Assembly: GCF_900100185.1 (NCBI RefSeq)
Contig: NZ_FNEN01000003.1
Coordinates: 141,012-205,011 of the forward strand
Source of the DNA: Natribacillus halophilus
GTDB lineage: Bacteria > Bacillota > Bacilli > Bacillales > Marinococcaceae
Length of the DNA: 64,000 bases
Direction: 5' to 3'
The notes beneath the pieces were generated by a model. It was not told the DNA's origin and did no database searches. It saw only the letters and a program-made list of their open reading frames with translations. The position numbers were made by a program, and so were the translations under genes. Below, one piece after another: positions 27,582-35,953 of this stretch (positions are counted from its first letter, which is position 1; each line of letters opens with the position of its first letter).

Positions 27582-28115
27582 TTAGATCTGTATCCATTCA
27601 TTCTCTAAAATGCTCATCTGCCACAAGCTCCAATAACCATCTTCCATTTTTCTAAAATCCCTGAGTAGACCTTCTTTTACAAAGCCCGCTTTTTCATAAG
27701 TCTTTATAGCTGGTTCGTTAAAAGCAAATACGCCTAGCCCAACCCTGTGTAAAGATAAGCTATCAAAAGCAACTTTGAGTAATTCAGTAACCATTTTCTG
27801 CCCTATTCCTTTGCCACGTATTTGGGTGTTGCCTAATAAAACTTTGCTTATGCTTGCAGAGCGGTTCTTTAAGTCAATATTTTTTAGAGAAATGTGTCCA
27901 ATGGTTTCATTGGTTTCATTTAAAACGGCTTTGTATATATACACTGTTGAGTTTTCCTCATTTGCACCTTTTATATATTGATTTAATTGTTCTTCATCTA
28001 ACGGGTAACTAAATTGCGTTCCCGCCCATTGCATAAGAAACTCAGGCGAGTCAATCCAACTTATTAGTAAATCAAAGTCTTCTCTGCCAAAGTGTTCCAA
28101 CCTAATCAATAACAT
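27582..28115 (-). CDS. GNAT-family N-acetyltransferase (RimJ/RimL-like)
   Basis: A 177-residue acetyltransferase. The acetyl-CoA motif is QIRGKGIGQKMV and the downstream RVGLGVFAFNEPAIKTYEKAGFVKEG segment is typical of the RimJ/RimL branch. The substrate is unknown. GAGAGGTG lies very close to the ATG, so the third codon (TTG at 28109) could be the real start. A promoter with a CsoR/CstR-like box precedes it, which would tie this enzyme to the metal or sulfur island. Confidence 0.85.
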   Translation of the reverse strand: MLLIRLEHFGREDFDLLISWIDSPEFLMQWAGTQFSYPLDEEQLNQYIKGANEENSTVYIYKAVLNETNETIGHISLKNIDLKNRSASISKVLLGNTQIRGKGIGQKMVTELLKVAFDSLSLHRVGLGVFAFNEPAIKTYEKAGFVKEGLLRDFRKMEDGYWSLWQMSILENEWIQI

Positions 28116-28157
28116 TCACCTCTCTCAAAAGTCATATTGCCAAAATCCATAATGCAA

Positions 28158-28172
28158 TACGATCCTAGGGTA
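28158..28172 (-). promoter_or_regulatory. Promoter with CsoR/CstR-like box before the acetyltransferase
   Basis: The minus strand has TTGTAT, a 17-nt spacer and CATTAT; the spacer is filled by TACCCTAGGATCGTA. The arrangement and sequence match the rhodanese-MBL promoter at 29913-29941. Confidence 0.6.
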
Positions 28173-28197
28173 TACAAAAAGTACGGGTGAGAACGAT

Positions 28198-28533
28198 TTA
28201 TTCAGTCGATTTAATTGAAATGCTTTCTAACCGATGTCTTAGCTGATCCATACGGACAAACCGGTCTTCCCGCATTACTTCCTTTTGGCCTTTGAATAAT
28301 AGGAGGATAGGAGCGGTGAACACAAGAAATTGTCCTGCAACTTCCTTTACTTGATCCACATCGATATGTGCAAGTTTTATTTGAGGAAATTGAGATACCA
28401 TTTCTTGAACCTTAGGCCACAGTGCGTGACACACACTGCAACTTTCACTTGATAGGAACAAGAATGTCACATCGTTGTTCACTAAAAATTGATTGACTTC
28501 TTCAATCGTCTTTAATTCCAAGAAATGGGCCAT
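28198..28533 (-). CDS. Thioredoxin-like protein
   Basis: A 111-residue single-domain thioredoxin-fold protein with the active site CSVC (Cys32, Cys35) after FLFLSSES. The conserved cis-Pro region is present as FTAPILLLF. It has no signal peptide, so it acts in the cytosol. In this setting, next to a rhodanese-MBL protein and TrxB, it could reduce persulfides or copper-oxidised thiols. The 115-nt gap behind the MBL gene means cotranscription is possible but unproven. Confidence 0.85.
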   Translation of the reverse strand: MAHFLELKTIEEVNQFLVNNDVTFLFLSSESCSVCHALWPKVQEMVSQFPQIKLAHIDVDQVKEVAGQFLVFTAPILLLFKGQKEVMREDRFVRMDQLRHRLESISIKSTE

Positions 28534-28648
28534 ACTATCCCCCTAGCTTATAAATTTCCCCTCGAAATCATTATTATTCATTTGTGAATAACTATTATCT
28601 TTTCTATTGGTGTTAGATTTTCCAAGAGTTTGCACCAGTCTCAGAATC

Positions 28649-29779
28649 CTATACATGCACTGCACAGCGGTTTGGTCCAATTTCCATTTCGCGTTGTTTT
28701 TCTTCTGCCGGATTCACTTTACCCATATTGGTTTGGCGTATATTATCATGTTCATTTGGCTGCGGTGGCAGATTCTCGGTGACCATCTTCCGAAATGCTT
28801 GTTCATCCTCCACCTGCAAGGCTTTATTGCGCTGATATAAATCACCAAGTCGTACATTAACACTGGCATCTTCGCTCAGTTCCTCTATAGACGAATAGTG
28901 GCCAGGCAATACAATCAAATCATCAGACAGGTCTTTATAACGGCTGTACAAGGTTTCGCGCAAATCGCCAACCCAGTCTTCCGCCTTACCGGCAAGATCG
29001 GGACGGCCGATGGATTTAACGAACAGAATATCACCGGTCAGAAGGTACCGATCATCAATAATCAGGGACGTGCTCCCTATGGTATGTCCCGGTGAATAAA
29101 TTGGTTGCACTTTTACAGTTGTATTGCCGACTGTTAGATCACTGCCTTCTTCTAATGATGCATAGTCAAATGTGACCTCGCGAGCGTCTTTAGGTGGAAG
29201 GTGATAAGTTCCGCCTGTATGGTTAGCAAGCTGAAGGCTACCGGAAACATGGTCGGCATGGAGATGGGTATCGATCGTATGCTTGATGGTGACACCTTTT
29301 TCTTCAGCAAACCGTTCATAAATGTCCGTCATCCGGTTGGCGTCGATAACCGCTGCTTCATTTTCGGAAATAACCATATACGACAGACAACCCTTGCCAA
29401 GACGAACAAATTGATAAAGACTTCCGGCGTCATTCAAGTCAGCTATTTTGACCGGCTCCAGGTGCTCACTCCAGGCTTTCATACCGCCTTCCAAGTCTTT
29501 GACATTCGTAAAACCGTTTTCTTCCATCATCTTAGCTACCTTCTTGGATGATCGGCCTTTTGCACAAACAACGATAATTTCCTGATCTTTATTCAGTTTC
29601 TTAGTGACAGGATCGATGCCGTCCAGCAGATTGACGTAAGGTTCATTGATGACATAGACGCTGTCTCCTTCAATCTTCCAGTCATCAAACTCATCTGTAT
29701 TCCGAACGTCCAAAATAAGCGTTTCTTCACGATTAACCACACGTCTTGCAAGTTCCTTCGTCGTTATACTTTGTGACAT
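28649..29779 (-). CDS. Rhodanese-metallo-beta-lactamase fusion (persulfide dioxygenase-like)
   Basis: A 376-residue two-domain protein. Residues 1-105 form a rhodanese with active-site Cys72 (VVCAKGRSS). Residues 115-330 form an ETHE1-like metallo-beta-lactamase with THLHADH (171-177) and later SPGHTIGS and PGHYS ligands, matching persulfide dioxygenases. The C-terminus ends NRCAVHV. The expected role is oxidising glutathione- or bacillithiol-persulfide to sulfite and transferring sulfane sulfur, as in sulfide detoxification. Its promoter has a CsoR/CstR-like box. A 27-nt piece of its 3' end recurs at 45288-45314. Confidence 0.88.
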   Translation of the reverse strand: MSQSITTKELARRVVNREETLILDVRNTDEFDDWKIEGDSVYVINEPYVNLLDGIDPVTKKLNKDQEIIVVCAKGRSSKKVAKMMEENGFTNVKDLEGGMKAWSEHLEPVKIADLNDAGSLYQFVRLGKGCLSYMVISENEAAVIDANRMTDIYERFAEEKGVTIKHTIDTHLHADHVSGSLQLANHTGGTYHLPPKDAREVTFDYASLEEGSDLTVGNTTVKVQPIYSPGHTIGSTSLIIDDRYLLTGDILFVKSIGRPDLAGKAEDWVGDLRETLYSRYKDLSDDLIVLPGHYSSIEELSEDASVNVRLGDLYQRNKALQVEDEQAFRKMVTENLPPQPNEHDNIRQTNMGKVNPAEEKQREMEIGPNRCAVHV

Positions 29780-29912
29780 TCTCCATAACCTCCCCTTTTC
29801 TTTTGCACTTCCTTATCCATTGCTGCTCCCTCCTCCAAGCTTGCCAATGACATAATTGCATAGAGGGGGGGGGCCAACATCCTTGTGTCTTTTTGGATCG
29901 TTGCTTACATTC

Positions 29913-29941
29913 ATAATACTATACATGCCTAGGGTATGCAA
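29913..29941 (-). promoter_or_regulatory. Promoter with CsoR/CstR-like box before the rhodanese-MBL gene
   Basis: On the minus strand, TTGCAT (-35) and TATTAT (-10) are exactly 17 nt apart, and the spacer carries TACCCTAGGCATGTA (box 29922-29936). A copper- or persulfide-sensing CsoR-family repressor could bind here. Confidence 0.72.
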
Positions 29942-29949
29942 CAGGTTGT

Positions 29950-30610
29950 GCTTGGCTCTATTTATTCCGGTTGGGACTCCCGCAGCACAGTCAAACAACA
30001 ATGCATAGTGCTTGTACCATTATTGAACGCATATTTGAGATCTCAAAAAACGGATACAGTCTTCGATGTGTACGGGGGAACATATGAGCATGTCTCGATT
30101 TGAAGAAGAACAGACTGTAAGAACACTAAAGAATAGGGAACACACTTTTCAGTGATATCCCCCCCAAAAGTTTTATTTTAATTTTGGCAGAGCCTCTAGT
30201 GCTCCATGCCAGAAATTCTTTTCCGAACAAGTCCTCCTAAAAAAGAGTCGGGAACAGCCTTTGGGATGCACTTGGTGGATGCTACAGCCGCCTATGCTAT
30301 GAACCTAATATTTGGGATTTTTACCATTTCGAGGACACTGGAACGCCCTGCACACCCCATTGGGGTTGTTCATCTATTTTGGGGGGCGGTGGAGTGGAGT
30401 GCCCTTCTTTTAGAGAATCCTAGCCATATTGAAGAAAGAACTTAAGAAACGTTCCACTAGATTAAATCTATCGTTTTATATGCAATCGAAGGGAAGGTAG
30501 GTAAGAACTTTTCTTACCATTTGCTTTTATCTAGATTCAGACCAATGCACAAAAATTTAATGCAAGAAAACCTTCCCTCCCCGCTGCCTCCAACCGATTG
30601 TTGAGGTGAA
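29950..30610. other. Gene-poor stretch, no convincing gene
   Basis: About 660 bases without a supported gene. It has homopolymer runs (nine G at 29865-29873, just outside; seven C near 30160). A 79-codon plus-strand frame (30206-30445) has no good ribosome-binding site; its FGMHL segment weakly recalls the end of a histidine-kinase ATPase domain, so it may be debris. Confidence 0.5.
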
Positions 30611-30616
30611 GCATAC

Positions 30617-31205
30617 ATGGATAAATTACACTTCATATTAGGTGGAGCTACATGGATTAATCTAGTCAATACTAAGTATATCTCCCATAAACAAGAAGTT
30701 GACATCCTCCTGGATCCATCAAGAACTCTTCAATGGATGGTGGAAAATAACCTATTACGGGAGTCTGACACTTTGGCTTTAGAAAACGAAGATTTGCTTG
30801 TTCCATTAATTGAAGAGCTTCATTCGCTTCGTCACTTTTGCAAAGTGATTCTGTCTGAGTTAAAACAACAAGGAAAACTATCTCTCGATACTACCGAACA
30901 ATTAAATAGGCTTGTCCAACAAGTAAAGGTTAGTTTGACTGTTGTTCCAAAACACGAAAAATTAAACTTGGTAACCGAAGGAATAACAGCTAGAGATCAT
31001 GTACTTTACAATATTGTCTTCTCAATTATTAACACATTGGATAGTACCTTCTATCGGCCGTATTAGGGAGTGCGAACATCCGGAATGTATTCTCTACTTT
31101 GTCGATACATCAAAATCCGGAAAAAGACGCTGGTGCAGTATGGAGCTATGTGGAAATCGCCAAAAGGCGGCCGATTTTTATGCAAGGAAAAAGAATAAAA
31201 ATTAA
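30617..31205 (+). pseudogene. CGNR zinc-finger regulator, frameshifted
   Basis: The first frame (30617-31066) starts at a good GAGGTGAAG site and gives an ABATE-like N-terminal domain of about 145 residues, ending early. A frame change near 31060 restores the C-terminal CGNR zinc finger: CEHPEC, then RWCSMELCGNR with four Cys. Together they make about 195 residues, the normal length. One missing base explains the break. CGNR proteins are probable transcription regulators. An assembly error is possible. Confidence 0.82.
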
Positions 31206-31411
31206 AAGAAGCGGTTAATGGCAATTGGTCGTATCATGACTTTTTGCCACATTTGTTTTTTGAGAGTGTTATATAAATATTGCTTTCCCTCCCTCCTCCC
31301 GGCTCATTCAATTTAAATATATTGTAATCATACAGTAATAGAAACTCCATATATTCTTCATATTTTCTTGTTATCTTGATTTATGAATTCAAATATAGGG
31401 AGGACGATTCC

Positions 31412-32200
31412 ATGTCAATTGGAAAAACTGGCAAAATACTTTTCTCTTCATCGCTCATAACGGCGGTTATGTTTGCACCGGCGTGGAGCGAAAGTGTCTC
31501 CGCATATGCCCCGGGAGACGAAGATTCTAGTGGACAAAATGTCGAGGAAAACACAGGGGATTCCCAAAACTACCTATTGAGAAATGACCAAGGTAGTGAG
31601 GTGGAGCAACTACAATCTGATTTAAGCACTCAAGGGTACACTCTTCAAGTCGATGGGATATTCGGTCCTGAAACAGAAAATGCTGTCGAAGCGTTTCAAA
31701 GTGATCAAGGACTCGGAATAGACGGAGTAGTAGGCCCAAATACATATGATGCATTATCATCAGACAATTCAGGTAGTGGTGATGCATCAGCATCAGAAGG
31801 ATCAGATAACGGTGAGTCGCAAACCCAAGATTCATCCTCTGACTCGGGAATTGTGGCCACCGCTGAAAGTGTCCTGGGAACACCTTATGTTTGGGGCGGT
31901 ACAACACCGGACGGATTTGATAGCAGCGGCTTTATCAACTACGTGTATGATCAAAATGGCATCGATGTTTCCCGAACCCATGAAGCAATGTGGAATAACG
32001 ATGGGGAACACGTAACGTCTCCGAGCATTGGGGATCTTGTCTTTTTTGAAGGAACGTATGAGACATCGGGAGCTTCTCACAGCGGTATATATATCGGAGA
32101 TGACCAAATGATTCACGCAGGAAGTGATGGGATTGTAGAAGCAGACATCTCCAGTGATTATTGGCAAAACCACTTCTTGGGAGTTAAATCTATGCAGTAA
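31412..32200 (+). CDS. Secreted NlpC/P60-like wall protein with Ser for the catalytic Cys
   Basis: A 262-residue exported protein: signal peptide (residues 1-30, cut after VSAYA), a PG_binding_1 domain at about 55-112 (LRNDQGSEVEQLQ, GIFGPETENAV), an acidic Ser-rich linker, and an NlpC/P60 domain at about 145-262 (TPYVWGG, then HSGIYIG with the catalytic His). The usual DCSGF reads FDSSGF: AGC replaces a Cys codon, so the endopeptidase nucleophile is absent. It may bind wall without cutting it. The ATG at 31412 follows GGGAGGA. A terminator follows. Confidence 0.87.
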   Translation: MSIGKTGKILFSSSLITAVMFAPAWSESVSAYAPGDEDSSGQNVEENTGDSQNYLLRNDQGSEVEQLQSDLSTQGYTLQVDGIFGPETENAVEAFQSDQGLGIDGVVGPNTYDALSSDNSGSGDASASEGSDNGESQTQDSSSDSGIVATAESVLGTPYVWGGTTPDGFDSSGFINYVYDQNGIDVSRTHEAMWNNDGEHVTSPSIGDLVFFEGTYETSGASHSGIYIGDDQMIHAGSDGIVEADISSDYWQNHFLGVKSMQ

Positions 32201-32213
32201 TCATAATAAGGAT

Positions 32214-32253
32214 AAGCTGTTGCTATGATTAGTTCATTGCAACAGCTTTTTTT
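32214..32253 (+). terminator. Terminator of the NlpC/P60-like gene
   Basis: AAGCTGTTGC and GCAACAGCTT form a perfect 10-bp stem, followed by TTTTTTT. Confidence 0.88.
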
Positions 32254-32295
32254 AGACCAACCGGAACGAAAATCACATATTATCGAAAGAGTTCG

Positions 32296-32913
32296 CTAAA
32301 ATGGCCATAAATTTTGCGAATCGTCACTTTGCGCCGCTTCAATATCTGCAGCAATAGGCACCGTATCCGTCTCCATTCCATCATATTGGCGAATGATCTG
32401 ACCATCCGGATCAATCAAATAATGCTGTGTGGAATGAATAATATCGTTTGCCTCCGGATCTTCTTCGACAACAGTTGCAAATGATTGTTGCGCAAGCGCT
32501 TCTATGTCTTCTTGTTCATATCCGGTGAGAAAATGCCAACTGTCAAAATCAGCGTTATAATTCTCCCCATACGATCGTAATTGTTCAGGATCATCAAAGT
32601 CCGGATCAACAGTAAACGACACGATGGGGATCTCCAGTCCTTGTTCTTGAAGATCCACTTGTAAACTCGCCATATTTGGCGTCATCATATTGCACACCGT
32701 CGGACAACGGGTAAATACCATATTGGCGACCCAGTAATCCCCTGCCAAGTCTTCATTTGTGACGGTTTCCTCATCTTGATTCGTAAAGAAAAAGTCATTC
32801 ACGTATAACTCTGAATCCGACAAATCGGTGTCATCGGTCCCTGTTCCGTATAACCAACTGCAACCACCAGTCATCAACATCAGCGTTCCAAAAATAAGGG
32901 TTATTTTTTTCAT
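32296..32913 (-). CDS. SCO-family copper/thiol protein
   Basis: A 205-residue lipoprotein (lipobox ending at Cys18, GGCSW). The SCO copper ligands are Cys70 and Cys74 (RCPTVC) and His160 (IIHSTQHYLID). SCO proteins load the CuA centre of cytochrome c oxidase or reduce its cysteines. It is the last gene of a long minus-strand operon, 23 nt behind the broken TlpA-like gene, and shares with it a thioredoxin fold. This places the operon in oxidase or copper-site assembly outside the membrane. Confidence 0.88.
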   Translation of the reverse strand: MKKITLIFGTLMLMTGGCSWLYGTGTDDTDLSDSELYVNDFFFTNQDEETVTNEDLAGDYWVANMVFTRCPTVCNMMTPNMASLQVDLQEQGLEIPIVSFTVDPDFDDPEQLRSYGENYNADFDSWHFLTGYEQEDIEALAQQSFATVVEEDPEANDIIHSTQHYLIDPDGQIIRQYDGMETDTVPIAADIEAAQSDDSQNLWPF

Positions 32914-32936
32914 TTATGATTTTCCCCCATCTGCCC

Positions 32937-33526
32937 CTATTCCATCTCTTCCAACTGTTGCAGCATTTGCTCGTGGTTCATGGCTCCAAGTGCCATGAAT
33001 TGTATTCTTCCATTGGAATCAATCATATATGATGTCGGGTATGCCATAATCTCATAGGCATCCATGACGTCGGCTTCTTCATCCATAGGAATCGGGAAGG
33101 TCAAATCAAATTCGTCTACAAAGTCTAAACCTCCTCCAGATTATTTTCCGTCTCTGTCATATTGACGGCCAATATGACGACATCCTCTTCATCATAAAGT
33201 TTCTGCATATCAGGCATTTCTGCCCGGCACGGTGGGCACCAGGTTGCCCAGAAGTTGAGCATTACCCGTTCTCCCCGATAGTCGGATAAACGCATTGTTT
33301 CACCATCCAATGTTTTTAGCTCGAAATCAGGAGCAATTTCACCTTCCTCCAATCCAAATTCATCTGATTCATCTGATTCTTCCGCTCCCTCCGTAGGTGG
33401 AGATTGAACACTATCATCTAAAACGGTATTATTTTCTTCTGCTGAATCATCCGATGACATTACAAAATCAAAGATGGCCCAGCCAAGCGCTCCGATCACA
33501 ATGACAATGAGAATTCCTTTTTTCAT
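32937..33526 (-). pseudogene. TlpA/ResA-like thioredoxin, frameshifted
   Basis: The first frame (33526-33125) gives a signal anchor, an acidic linker and WATWCPPC (Cys97, Cys100), then stops after NNLEEV. The other frame continues with VDEFDLTFPIPMDEE and the cis-Pro AYPTSYMID to a stop at 32939-32937. One missing T in a T-run near 33130 would join them (EEV-LDF). The whole would be about 195 residues, a normal TlpA-family length. It lies between ccdA and the SCO gene, so loss would interrupt the electron path from CcdA. Confidence 0.85.
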
Positions 33527-33544
33527 TGATAAGCCCTCCTCTAG

Positions 33545-34303
33545 TTACCCTAGTTGTGACATCCACGTATCATCGATTAAATCAAGCAAAAATGTGGAAA
33601 TAGCCGGCATCAAACCTAAGAATAGAACCAGACCCATAATAACCATAAGTGCTCCGCCAACCTTCATAATCACCCCGCTGTGCCGCACAATCCATTTCGT
33701 TGAACCGAGAAAAAACGTTAAAATAATGAAAGGCAGCGCAAAACCAATGACATAAAACATCGTGTAGAACACACCCTGACCCGGATTGGATGCCGCAAGG
33801 AGCAAAATGGATCCAAAAATCGGCCCGATACAAGGCGTCCATCCGGCAGCAAAGCCTAATCCGACGAAGAAAGTGCCCATAAACCCGACCGGCTTTTTTG
33901 TATAGTGTAAACGTTTTTCCTTCATCAGTGTCGGTATCGTAATCCATCCAGCAACAAACAACCCCATGAATATGATAAATATCCCGACAATTCGCTGGAT
34001 TAACAGGCCGGTATCACCGATTAATAAATTTTGCACCCATTGTCCCAAAAAGGAAGCCCCAGCCCCCAGGCCGATAAATACCAGCGACACCCCGAGCAAA
34101 AAGAACATTGAATGGCTTAATAGCTGACCGCGGATTTTTGTATCATGATCCCCCTGTAATTCCTTCACACTAATGCCGGTAATGTAGGACATGTAGGCAG
34201 GAAAGATCGGCAGTACACAGGGAGACAGGAAGGACAACGCCCCTGCACCGAGCGCTAACATCATTCCGACTAACAACATTGTTTCTGCTTCAATGGCACC
34301 CAT
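33545..34303 (-). CDS. ccdA: CcdA-type electron-transfer membrane protein (copy 1)
   Basis: A 252-residue, six-helix DsbD/CcdA protein. The two conserved cysteines are in SFLSPCVLPIFPAY and GWTPCIGPI. It passes electrons from cytosolic thioredoxin across the membrane to TlpA/ResA-like proteins. The ATG at 34303 overlaps the upstream stop (TAATG); the frame is open slightly further, but this overlap is typical of translational coupling. The next gene downstream is the frameshifted TlpA. Confidence 0.9.
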   Translation of the reverse strand: MGAIEAETMLLVGMMLALGAGALSFLSPCVLPIFPAYMSYITGISVKELQGDHDTKIRGQLLSHSMFFLLGVSLVFIGLGAGASFLGQWVQNLLIGDTGLLIQRIVGIFIIFMGLFVAGWITIPTLMKEKRLHYTKKPVGFMGTFFVGLGFAAGWTPCIGPIFGSILLLAASNPGQGVFYTMFYVIGFALPFIILTFFLGSTKWIVRHSGVIMKVGGALMVIMGLVLFLGLMPAISTFLLDLIDDTWMSQLG

Positions 34304-34938
34304 TATGCATCCCACTTTCTTTTGCTAAAAAACATGATTGATAAACAACCAATGAAAAACAAACCGATAAACCACGGGTCAATCATATAACCAAATACGG
34401 TAACAAATGGTTGAATAAAAGTTAATACCAGCATCCCTGCTGTCCAGCCGGCTAATATCGTTATGAGCGTCGTTATATGCTCACGCATAGAAAAATATAT
34501 GATGAGTAATATGGCCAATAAAACCAAATACCCTAGAGAGTATGAATTGTCCAAGACCATTTGCATAAATTCATAGAAAAAGGAAGCGACTAGAAATACA
34601 TGCGCAAACACTTCAGCAAATGCGAAGATATCCAAATGATGACGTATCGTTTTATAAACAACGATGATGGCAGTGAACAGCGTTGCCAGATAGAATGCGC
34701 CCGAATCCCCGGGATAAGCCAGCACAGCCATGGGATCCTGAATGAATAATGATAGATTCAACAAGATTTTCCCAACCCAGACAAAGATAACGAAATTAAT
34801 CAGTTGTGACGTCAACGCTTCTATTTGTTTTTTCTTTTCTGCTTTCGGCCAATCACTTAATAAATTAAAGGAAATCAACCCGACAGCAACACTTGCAATA
34901 ATGATACCGATAGATACGATGGCGCTGGTAATCACCAT
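34303..34938 (-). CDS. Six-helix membrane protein of unknown function
   Basis: A 211-residue protein with about six transmembrane helices and short loops. No Cys-containing redox motif or catalytic pattern is evident; the C-terminus ends in a basic KRKWDA tail. I do not recognise the family. It is translationally coupled to the first ccdA (TAATG) and lies 38 nt behind the second, so it probably belongs to the same thiol-redox or oxidase-assembly module. Confidence 0.8.
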   Translation of the reverse strand: MVITSAIVSIGIIIASVAVGLISFNLLSDWPKAEKKKQIEALTSQLINFVIFVWVGKILLNLSLFIQDPMAVLAYPGDSGAFYLATLFTAIIVVYKTIRHHLDIFAFAEVFAHVFLVASFFYEFMQMVLDNSYSLGYLVLLAILLIIYFSMREHITTLITILAGWTAGMLVLTFIQPFVTVFGYMIDPWFIGLFFIGCLSIMFFSKRKWDA

Positions 34939-34976
34939 GAAGCGCTTCCTCCATTTACTTTCATCTTAAGCAACGT

Positions 34977-35696
34977 TTATATCATCCAGGAAGGAACAAA
35001 CTGCCCTAAATACATCGCGATCGTCTCGAAATAACCTGTGAAAAGAAGAATACCCAGGATAATCATAATGACGCCACTCCCTTTTTGAATGGCAGGTAAA
35101 AAACGATTGATGGAACTAAGCTTCTGGAAAGATTGCGCATAAAGAAGCGAAATCCCTATGAATGGTAACCCCAGTCCCATTGAATAAGCAAAAAGCATGG
35201 TTGATCCGGTGAGCATCGTTCCGGATGCGCCCGCAAGGGTGAGAATGGAACCGAGCGTGATACCAATACAAGGGGTCCATCCAGCTGCAAATACAAGCCC
35301 AAACAGAACCGAACCGGAAAAGCTCGTAGCTTTTTTCGGGGTTTTTGCTACTCGTTTTTCAGTAAACAAGGCGCGAATGGAAATGAGCCCCGTCATTTGT
35401 AATCCAAATACAATGATGAGGATGCCGCCCACTTGCATAATGGCGCTACTGTACTGATTAAACCATGATCCCAGCAAGGTTGAGGATAATCCCAGCAGCA
35501 GGAAAATAATCGTAAAGCCAAGAATAAAGCCGATGCTTCGGGAAAAAATTAACCGGCGATCCGCATTGATAGCCCCCGATGATACATTGGCGCCGGTCAA
35601 TTGAGCCAAATAAGCCGGAAGCAATGGAAAAATACAAGGGGAAAAGAAAGATATAAGACCTGCCATAAAAGCGATGCCGAGCGATACATCATCCAT
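34977..35696 (-). CDS. CcdA-type electron-transfer membrane protein (copy 2)
   Basis: A 239-residue CcdA/DsbD family protein with six helices and the paired cysteine motifs SFFSPCIFPLLPAYLAQ and GWTPCIGITLG. It is clearly a paralogue of the protein at 33545-34303. Two CcdA proteins in one operon suggest separate partners, for example the TlpA-like and the SCO protein. It follows the 71-residue membrane protein gene by 41 nt. Confidence 0.9.
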   Translation of the reverse strand: MDDVSLGIAFMAGLISFFSPCIFPLLPAYLAQLTGANVSSGAINADRRLIFSRSIGFILGFTIIFLLLGLSSTLLGSWFNQYSSAIMQVGGILIIVFGLQMTGLISIRALFTEKRVAKTPKKATSFSGSVLFGLVFAAGWTPCIGITLGSILTLAGASGTMLTGSTMLFAYSMGLGLPFIGISLLYAQSFQKLSSINRFLPAIQKGSGVIMIILGILLFTGYFETIAMYLGQFVPSWMI

Positions 35697-35737
35697 ATAA
35701 CGAGACCCTCCTCTTATATTGAGACATGATCATCCAC

Positions 35738-35953
35738 TTACGCTCTTCTTGAGCGACGTTTGCTAATGAACAAAAAGAGGACGTAGATGACCACACCTGC
35801 TAATAATGGTTTTCCCATCCAAAGACTAATGTTGAAAAGAAGATGGAAATAAGATGGAACATTGTACGCGGCAGATATAATCCCGGACATACACAAACAA
35901 TGCAATCCGATGGCGATGACAGCCAAAGCAACCCACCAATCCCTTCCAGTCAT
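35738..35953 (-). CDS. Small two-helix membrane protein
   Basis: A 71-residue protein with two predicted helices (about residues 7-27 and 47-63), a HCLCMSG segment in the first, and a basic end (SKRRSRRA). It is not a family I recognise. The His-Cys-x-Cys-Met cluster could bind Cu(I), which is inference. The start overlaps the kinase stop by 4 nt (ATGA), which supports it as a real gene of the operon. Confidence 0.7.
   Translation of the reverse strand: MTGRDWWVALAVIAIGLHCLCMSGIISAAYNVPSYFHLLFNISLWMGKPLLAGVVIYVLFLFISKRRSRRA

Noticed and set aside
30206-30445. 79-codon plus-strand frame, with a faint kinase-like FGMHL motif
   Set aside because: No ribosome-binding site, no full domain and no supporting neighbour; kept only as possible debris in the gene-poor stretch.
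29950-30610. Riboswitch or structured leader in the longest gene-poor stretch
   Set aside because: No recognisable riboswitch core, and no downstream gene of a known riboswitch class.
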